A DNA stretch of 8,037 bases from CAZKTS01 sp964555735 (GTDB taxonomy: Bacteria > Actinomycetota > Acidimicrobiia > IMCC26256 > PALSA-555). Below the pieces are notes generated by a model. The model saw only the letters and a list, made by a program, of their open reading frames with translations. It made no database searches and was not told the DNA's origin. The position numbers and the translations under genes are program-made. Below, one piece after another: positions 6,485-8,037 of the stretch; the stretch's first letter is position 1; every line of letters starts with the position of its first letter. Location of the stretch: contig CAZKTS010000087.1 in assembly GCA_964555735.1 (NCBI GenBank), positions 1 to 8,037 of the forward strand. Direction: 5' to 3'.

Positions 6485-7083
6485 CCGCCGAGCCCCGGGT
6501 CGCGACGCGCCGTCCCCGACGCGCTGACTCGGCGGCGACTCGACAGCGGGTGATCGACGGCGCGGTCGAGCTGGCGCGGGTCGAGCCGATCGCGTCGATC
6601 ACGATGCGCGACATCGCTCGCACGGCCGGGGTCTCGCCCGCGACGGCCTACACGTACTTCGCATCCAAGGAGCACGTCTACGCGGAGGCGTACGTCGACG
6701 GCCTGGCGCGCCTCACCGACAGCCTCCGGTCGCGTCCGCCGCGCGGTGTGACTGCGGCCGACCGGGTCGCGGCAGTGTTCCGGCGAGCCGTGCGCGGTGC
6801 TGGTTCGATGGGCGACGTCGTGCAGGCGACCGCCATCGCCATGGCGTCCTCGGACCCGGCGGTCGCGCCGCTGCGTCCCGGTGCCGACGCGGCGTTCGCG
6901 GCCTGGGTCGAGGTCGCGCTCGACGGCGCCGAGATCGAGGACCCCGACGCGACCGTCCGCCTGCTGCAGCTCACGATGTTCGCCACGTTCGTCGCCGTCG
7001 CCCACGGCCGCGTGTCCCTCGACGAGGCGAGTGGCCTCCTCGAGGTCGCCGCCCACCGGCTCGTCGTGCCGTCTGGCGTCTGA
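6481..7083 (+). CDS. TetR/AcrR-family transcriptional regulator
   Basis: 200-residue TetR-type repressor. The N-terminal DNA-binding domain runs from about residue 18 to 70 (TRQRVIDGAVELARVEPIASI), with the helix-turn-helix TMRDIARTAGVSPATAYTYF at 41-60 followed by ASKEHVYAEAY, all strongly family-typical. The remainder is a helical ligand and dimerisation domain, too variable to predict a ligand. The GTG start overlaps the methyltransferase stop (GTGA) and has no clear Shine-Dalgarno sequence, so translation is probably coupled. A basic tail (RRPRR, residues 10-14) precedes the domain and may add DNA contacts. As the last gene of the operon it would autoregulate, most simply through the 26-bp palindrome at 3430-3455; the CTGACG palindromes at 1014-1028 and 7099-7120 are alternative sites. 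The inducer is likely a pathway acyl-CoA or oxygenated intermediate, by analogy with KstR-type regulators. Confidence 0.95.
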   Translation: MTAEPRVATRRPRRADSAATRQRVIDGAVELARVEPIASITMRDIARTAGVSPATAYTYFASKEHVYAEAYVDGLARLTDSLRSRPPRGVTAADRVAAVFRRAVRGAGSMGDVVQATAIAMASSDPAVAPLRPGADAAFAAWVEVALDGAEIEDPDATVRLLQLTMFATFVAVAHGRVSLDEASGLLEVAAHRLVVPSGV

Positions 7084-7098
7084 CGGCCGCGTGGTGTT

Positions 7099-7120
7099 TG
7101 ACTGACGCTCCCGTCAGTCA
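7099..7120. promoter_or_regulatory. Palindrome TGACTGACG-N4-CGTCAGTCA, probable operator
   Basis: Perfect 9-bp inverted repeat around CTCC, 16 nt after the tetR stop and about 100 nt before the thiolase-like start. It contains the same CTGACG/CGTCAG half-sites as 1014-1028. It could also fold in RNA as a tetR terminator stem, but no T-run follows on the plus strand, so an operator is preferred. The rest of the 7084-7221 spacer holds a TAGCCT box (7161-7166, TANNNT) with no convincing -35, which may be the thiolase-like gene's -10. Confidence 0.6.
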
Positions 7121-7209
7121 GCGCCGAGGTGGAGACCGAGGCGAGGAAAAGTGGCGCAGGTAGCCTGCGCCGCCCGAGCCGGGGCCCGAACGGCCCGGCG
7201 CGTAGCGCC

Positions 7210-7214
7210 AGGAG
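7210..7214 (+). promoter_or_regulatory. Ribosome binding site AGGAG deciding the thiolase-like start
   Basis: AGGAG lies 7 nt before the GTG at 7222, the proper spacing. This gene therefore looks conventionally led, unlike the apparently leaderless GTG starts at 989 and 3472. Confidence 0.7.
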
Positions 7215-7221
7215 TGGAGAA

Positions 7222-8037
7222 GTGGACAGGACGCCGGTGATCGTGGGGATCGGGCTCTCCGACTACCCGAAGGCGCCCCACCTCGACGGTGTGCAGCACC
7301 ACGTGCTGGCCGCGCAGCGGGCCATCGCCGACGCGGGCATCGACAAGCAGTCGATCGACGGGTACGTCAACGCCGGCGGCGGCGGCGGGATGATGGTCGA
7401 CGACGCGGTGACGATGGCCGAGTACCTCCGGATCGACCACCGCTACATCGACGGGACCATGACCGGCGGCTCGTCGTTCGAGTTCCACGTGCAGCACCTC
7501 GCGGCTGCGATCCGCGAAGGCCTGTGCGACACCGCACTCGTCACGTACGGGTCCGACCAGCTCACCCGAATGGGCCGCAAGCTCGGCACCGGAGGGTTCC
7601 AGCGGGCCGGCGCGCGCGTCGCGGGACCGCTCCAGCACGAGGTCGCCTACGGCAACTCGCTCGTGGGCTCGTACGCGATGCACGCGATGCGACACATGCA
7701 CGAGTTCGGCACCACGTCGGAGCAGCTGGCCGAGATCGCCGTGGGCGTGCGCGAGTTCGCCACCATGAACCCGAACGCGATCTACCAGGACCCGATCACC
7801 GTCGACGATGTCGTCAACAGCCGCATGATCGCCGACCCGCTGCACAAGCTCGACTGCTGCGCGATCACCGACGGCGGCGGCGCCTTCATCATGACCACCG
7901 CCGAGCGCGCGAAGGACCTCCCGCAGACGCCGGCGATCGTGCTCGGCGCGGCCGGCGCCCAGACCCACTGGAACATCTCGCAACAGACCGACTTCACCAC
8001 GTCCGCCGGGGCGCTCGCGGCGCCGGTGGCGTTCGCT
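7222..8037 (+). CDS. Thiolase-fold lipid-transfer protein / Ltp2-like acyl-CoA lyase, 3' end beyond window
   Basis: First 272 residues of a thiolase-superfamily protein of the SCP-x/Ltp type (annotated in actinobacteria as lipid-transfer protein or acetyl-CoA acetyltransferase-like). TPVIVGIGLSDYPKAP (4-19) is the typical N-terminus. GTMTGGSSFEFHVQHLAAAI (78-97) occupies the position of the thiolase nucleophile motif (C-x-S-G), but the cysteine is Gly (G82). YGNSLVGSYAMHAMRHMHEFG (143-163), AIYQDPITVDDVV (187-199) and ADPLHKLDCCAITDGGGAF (204-222) are the conserved central blocks. Missing the Cys, it is unlikely to be a classical thiolase. It resembles the steroid side-chain aldolase Ltp2, which cleaves by retro-aldol chemistry with a DUF35 partner. 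The GTG start is fixed by the AGGAG site and the N-terminal match. The C-terminal half with the remaining catalytic residues is outside the window. Confidence 0.9.
   Translation, partial: MDRTPVIVGIGLSDYPKAPHLDGVQHHVLAAQRAIADAGIDKQSIDGYVNAGGGGGMMVDDAVTMAEYLRIDHRYIDGTMTGGSSFEFHVQHLAAAIREGLCDTALVTYGSDQLTRMGRKLGTGGFQRAGARVAGPLQHEVAYGNSLVGSYAMHAMRHMHEFGTTSEQLAEIAVGVREFATMNPNAIYQDPITVDDVVNSRMIADPLHKLDCCAITDGGGAFIMTTAERAKDLPQTPAIVLGAAGAQTHWNISQQTDFTTSAGALAAPVAFA

Noticed and set aside
7099..7120. Intrinsic terminator for the tetR operon.
   Set aside because: A 9-bp stem is present but GCGCC rather than a T-tract follows, and the half-sites recur upstream of another promoter, so an operator fits better; a dual role is not excluded.

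Overview
The window is very GC-rich, with strong G/C bias at third codon positions, GTG starts, a Rv3520c-type LLM (F420-dependent) oxidoreductase and start sites that look leaderless. Together these point to an actinobacterium, either mycobacterial-type or an uncultured Acidimicrobiia-like lineage. The lineage is inferred from gene content and style; no marker gene is present.

Layout. The left part is transcribed leftward (minus strand). It reads, in transcription order: an acyl-CoA dehydrogenase (about 3450-2212), an LLM-class F420-dependent oxidoreductase (2178-1165), a spacer with two tandem hairpin repeats (1041-1152), and a FadD-type acyl-CoA synthetase that runs off the left edge (989-1). 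A 21-bp gap around 3451-3471 separates this arm from a rightward operon. That operon holds a stand-alone MetE-type C-terminal-domain protein (3472-4557), a KshA-like Rieske oxygenase (4554-5687), a class I SAM methyltransferase (5684-6484) and a TetR regulator (6481-7083). All three junctions are 4-bp stop/start overlaps, so the genes are probably translationally coupled. After a 138-bp spacer with a palindrome, a thiolase-fold protein lacking the usual nucleophilic cysteine (7222 onward) runs off the right edge.

Function. CoA ligase, acyl-CoA dehydrogenase, Rv3520c-like oxidoreductase, KshA-like oxygenase and Ltp2/SCP-x-like thiolase-fold protein is the gene mix known from actinobacterial steroid and isoprenoid catabolism. 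The ligase and dehydrogenase would activate and desaturate a side chain, the thiolase-like protein would cleave carbon from it, and the Rieske enzyme would hydroxylate the ring system. The substrate cannot be read from the sequence. The unusual part is the MetE-like/Rieske/SAM-methyltransferase/TetR cassette, which ties one-carbon or thiol chemistry to an oxygenase.

Regulation. A 26-bp perfect palindrome with a 2-nt centre (3430-3455) covers the -35 element and spacer of a well-formed promoter for the rightward operon and also overlaps the 5' end of the acyl-CoA dehydrogenase. A different palindrome, with half-site CTGACG, occurs both upstream of the CoA ligase (1014-1028) and between tetR and the thiolase-like gene (7099-7120), suggesting a small regulon spanning the locus.
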